A stretch of DNA of 7,370 nucleotides from Leptolyngbya sp. SIO4C5. GTDB taxonomy: Bacteria > Cyanobacteriota > Cyanobacteriia > Phormidesmidales > Phormidesmidaceae. The notes beneath the pieces were generated by a model. The model had not been told where the DNA came from and ran no database searches. It worked only from the letters and a program-made list of their open reading frames with translations. The stretch is taken from NCBI GenBank assembly GCA_010671965.1, contig JAAHIC010000008.1:1-7370 (forward strand). Direction: 5' to 3'. How positions within the stretch are numbered: position 1 is the stretch's first letter; every line of letters starts with the position of its first letter. Positions 6,161 to 7,370 of the stretch are shown here, piece after piece. The translations under genes were made by a program, and so were the position numbers.

Positions 6161-6733
6161 CTAAACTTCTTCTTGAGAAATTACCTGTGAGCCTGCTGCA
6201 GCGAGTCTTTGAGGCTCACCATCAGTCAAGCCGTTGACATCGTTGTTGCGAGGAGCAGCGTGAATTTGCCGCATCAAACTAGCCATTTCCAAAGCACTCA
6301 TGCCGTAATTCCAGCCCAAGTTACTCTTGATGCCCGCTCGCTCTAGCGCCTGCTGCATAGAATCAGTCGTCAGCACGCCAAACACCACAGGCACGCCGGT
6401 TTGAAAGCTGGTAGCTGCGATACCTTTAGAAACCTCAGCGGCCACGTAGTCAAAATGGGGCGTCTGTCCGCGAATAACCGCCCCCAGACAAATAATGGCA
6501 TCGTATCGCCCACTTAGAGCTAGCTGGCGTGCCACCAAAGGCACTTCAAAGCTCCCAGGTACCCAAGCATAATCTACCTGGGTACCTTCAGGGGCTACAT
6601 CCACACCATGACGCTTCAGGCAGTCTTGACAGCCTTCTAAAAGTTTGCCAGTCACCAGATCATTAAAGCGACCGATTACAAACGCGAATCGGAGCGAACT
6701 GCTATCTGTAAAACGACCTTCAAAAACTGCCAT
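6161..6733 (-). CDS. ribH: 6,7-dimethyl-8-ribityllumazine synthase RibH
   Basis: A 190-aa enzyme of riboflavin synthesis that condenses 5-amino-6-ribitylamino-uracil with 3,4-dihydroxy-2-butanone 4-phosphate to give lumazine. The family normally forms pentamers or 60-subunit shells in the cytosol. Seen here are IGRFND (20-25), the substrate-contacting WVPGSFEVP (57-65), [14 protein letters not shown] (84-97) with catalytic His93, [20 protein letters not shown] (115-134) with the phosphate-contacting Arg132, and [12 protein letters not shown] (146-157). The fold should end near residue 158. The remaining roughly 32 residues are a polar Asn/Gly/Glu-rich tail not needed by the core. The ATG at 6733 has a good ribosome site, AGGGAG, about six bases upstream. 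It follows psbZ by 15 bases, an adjacency I recall from Synechocystis. Confidence 0.96.
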   Translation of the reverse strand: MAVFEGRFTDSSSLRFAFVIGRFNDLVTGKLLEGCQDCLKRHGVDVAPEGTQVDYAWVPGSFEVPLVARQLALSGRYDAIICLGAVIRGQTPHFDYVAAEVSKGIAATSFQTGVPVVFGVLTTDSMQQALERAGIKSNLGWNYGMSALEMASLMRQIHAAPRNNDVNGLTDGEPQRLAAAGSQVISQEEV

Positions 6734-6748
6734 AGTCTCCCTGATGAA

Positions 6749-6940
6749 TTAAACAACTAAATAATTTAGACCACCCACGACGACAACCAGTACGCCCCAG
6801 AGGATAGAACCTAGCAGGATTAAGCGCTTAGACTGCTCCCAATTCTGGGGAGAAGCGTAGGCTACGGGCACACCCACTACCATGACAAAAGACCAAACAA
6901 CCAAAGCCAAGAGGGCAATTTGAAACAGAATTGATACCAT
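6749..6940 (-). CDS. psbZ: Photosystem II reaction centre protein PsbZ (Ycf9)
   Basis: A 63-aa thylakoid membrane protein, close to the family's usual 62. PsbZ is a peripheral low-molecular-mass subunit of the photosystem II core, near PsbC and PsbK, that helps stabilise the complex. Two membrane helices are clear: about 4-26 (starting [20 protein letters not shown]) and about 39-60 ([20 protein letters not shown]). They are joined by the loop [13 protein letters not shown], which is characteristic of PsbZ. There is no signal peptide. The ATG at 6940 is preceded by GGGAGAG on the minus strand, a fair ribosome site. It is probably co-transcribed with ribH. No strong promoter was found in the 184-bp divergent gap upstream. 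Confidence 0.95.
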   Translation of the reverse strand: MVSILFQIALLALVVWSFVMVVGVPVAYASPQNWEQSKRLILLGSILWGVLVVVVGGLNYLVV

Positions 6941-7124
6941 TTTTTCTCTCCCAAAACAGCAATGTTAAAAACGCTTGCAGCAGCGCAGTTCCTTTCTAAG
7001 TTAGGCCCTGCCCTTCAGTCAGCCTTGTTAGTACGCTATCAGAAATTAGACCCCTTGCAAAAGTTCCTCTGCCAACTAGCTGGCGTGATCGTTTCTCCTA
7101 TTTTTTAGCGCCCTGTGATTTTCC

Positions 7125-7370
7125 ATGCACTTAGTTCTCTGTCATACCACTGCCGATTTTGATACCCTCGGCGCCGCCGTTGGCTTATCCCGTCTTCAGG
7201 CCGGTACGCGCATTGTCTTAACCGGCGGCTGTCATCCCACCGTACAGAACTTTCTAGCCCTACACCGAGACGAGTATCCGCTCATTGAGCGGCGGGCGGT
7301 TGATCCTAACAAAATTCAGGCGCTTACTTTGGTAGATGCTCAGCAGCGGCAGCGATTTTCACCCGTACAG
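7125..7370 (+). CDS. DHH-domain tRNA nucleotidyltransferase / poly(A) polymerase-like protein, N-terminal part (3' partial)
   Basis: 82 codons run off the window end. The sequence starts [20 protein letters not shown], the first metal-binding motif (HxxxDxD) of a DHH phosphoesterase domain, followed by [20 protein letters not shown] (27-46), YPLIERR (51-57) and LTLVDAQ (68-74). This is the N-terminus I recognise from a large cyanobacterial protein combining DHH/DHHA1, CBS pairs and a class II CCA-adding/poly(A) polymerase head. Only the DHH start is visible, so the remaining domains are inferred. The ATG at 7125 is well supported, because an in-frame TGA lies at 7116-7118. It is divergent from psbZ. 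Both tRNA genes in the window lack an encoded CCA, so a CCA-adding activity is needed in this cell. Confidence 0.82.
   Translation, partial: MHLVLCHTTADFDTLGAAVGLSRLQAGTRIVLTGGCHPTVQNFLALHRDEYPLIERRAVDPNKIQALTLVDAQQRQRFSPVQ

Noticed and set aside
7071..7084. Near-palindrome GCCAACTAGCTGGC in the psbZ divergent gap
   Set aside because: It is a single imperfect 14-bp site with no partner or clear promoter relation, so it could be chance.

Overview
The window looks like cyanobacterial chromosome. It encodes the photosystem II subunit PsbZ next to RibH. It also holds several cyanobacterium-typical proteins: a DUF2227-like membrane protein, a zinc-ribbon membrane protein and a DHH-type tRNA nucleotidyltransferase start. 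The HIP1 octamer GCGATCGC occurs 11 times in 7.4 kb, where about 0.1 is expected by chance. Neither tRNA gene encodes its CCA end. A filamentous or Leptolyngbya-like lineage would fit, but I cannot fix the genus. I see no insertion sequence, CRISPR array or phage gene.

Layout. (1) 2-586 (+): C-terminal part of an EAL-domain c-di-GMP phosphodiesterase, cut by the window start. Its stop overlaps that of the convergent gene. (2) 583-1999 (-): a probable two-gene operon, a DUF2227-like membrane protein followed by mazG. (3) 2097-2169 (+): tRNA-Val(TAC). (4) 2267-3748 (+): one polypeptide joining a SAM-dependent methyltransferase to a family 2 glycosyltransferase. (5) 3732-5677 (-): a same-strand run, read in transcription order as a zinc-ribbon two-TM protein, a truncated proA, a truncated sufE, and intact puuE-type allantoinase. 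(6) 5678-6013: a gene-poor gap with a pair of TTAGCTAA palindromes. (7) 6014-6085 (-): tRNA-Gly(GCC). (8) 6161-6940 (-): psbZ-ribH. (9) 7125-7370 (+): start of a DHH-type tRNA nucleotidyltransferase/poly(A) polymerase, cut by the window end.

The most notable point is at 5021-5052. The proA frame stops matching its family at codon 73, and sufE begins matching its family in another frame 23 bases later. Between them lies a perfect 11-bp inverted repeat. Read on the + strand, 5022-5045 encodes Leu-Asp-Trp-Leu-Arg-Leu-Thr-Pro, which is the expected continuation of ProA in the wrong orientation. This is a snap-back (template-switch) junction joining two amputated housekeeping genes. It is either a genuine rearrangement or, at least as likely, an amplification or assembly chimera. 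I found no convincing new defence or mobile system. The other genes are ordinary housekeeping or regulatory genes.
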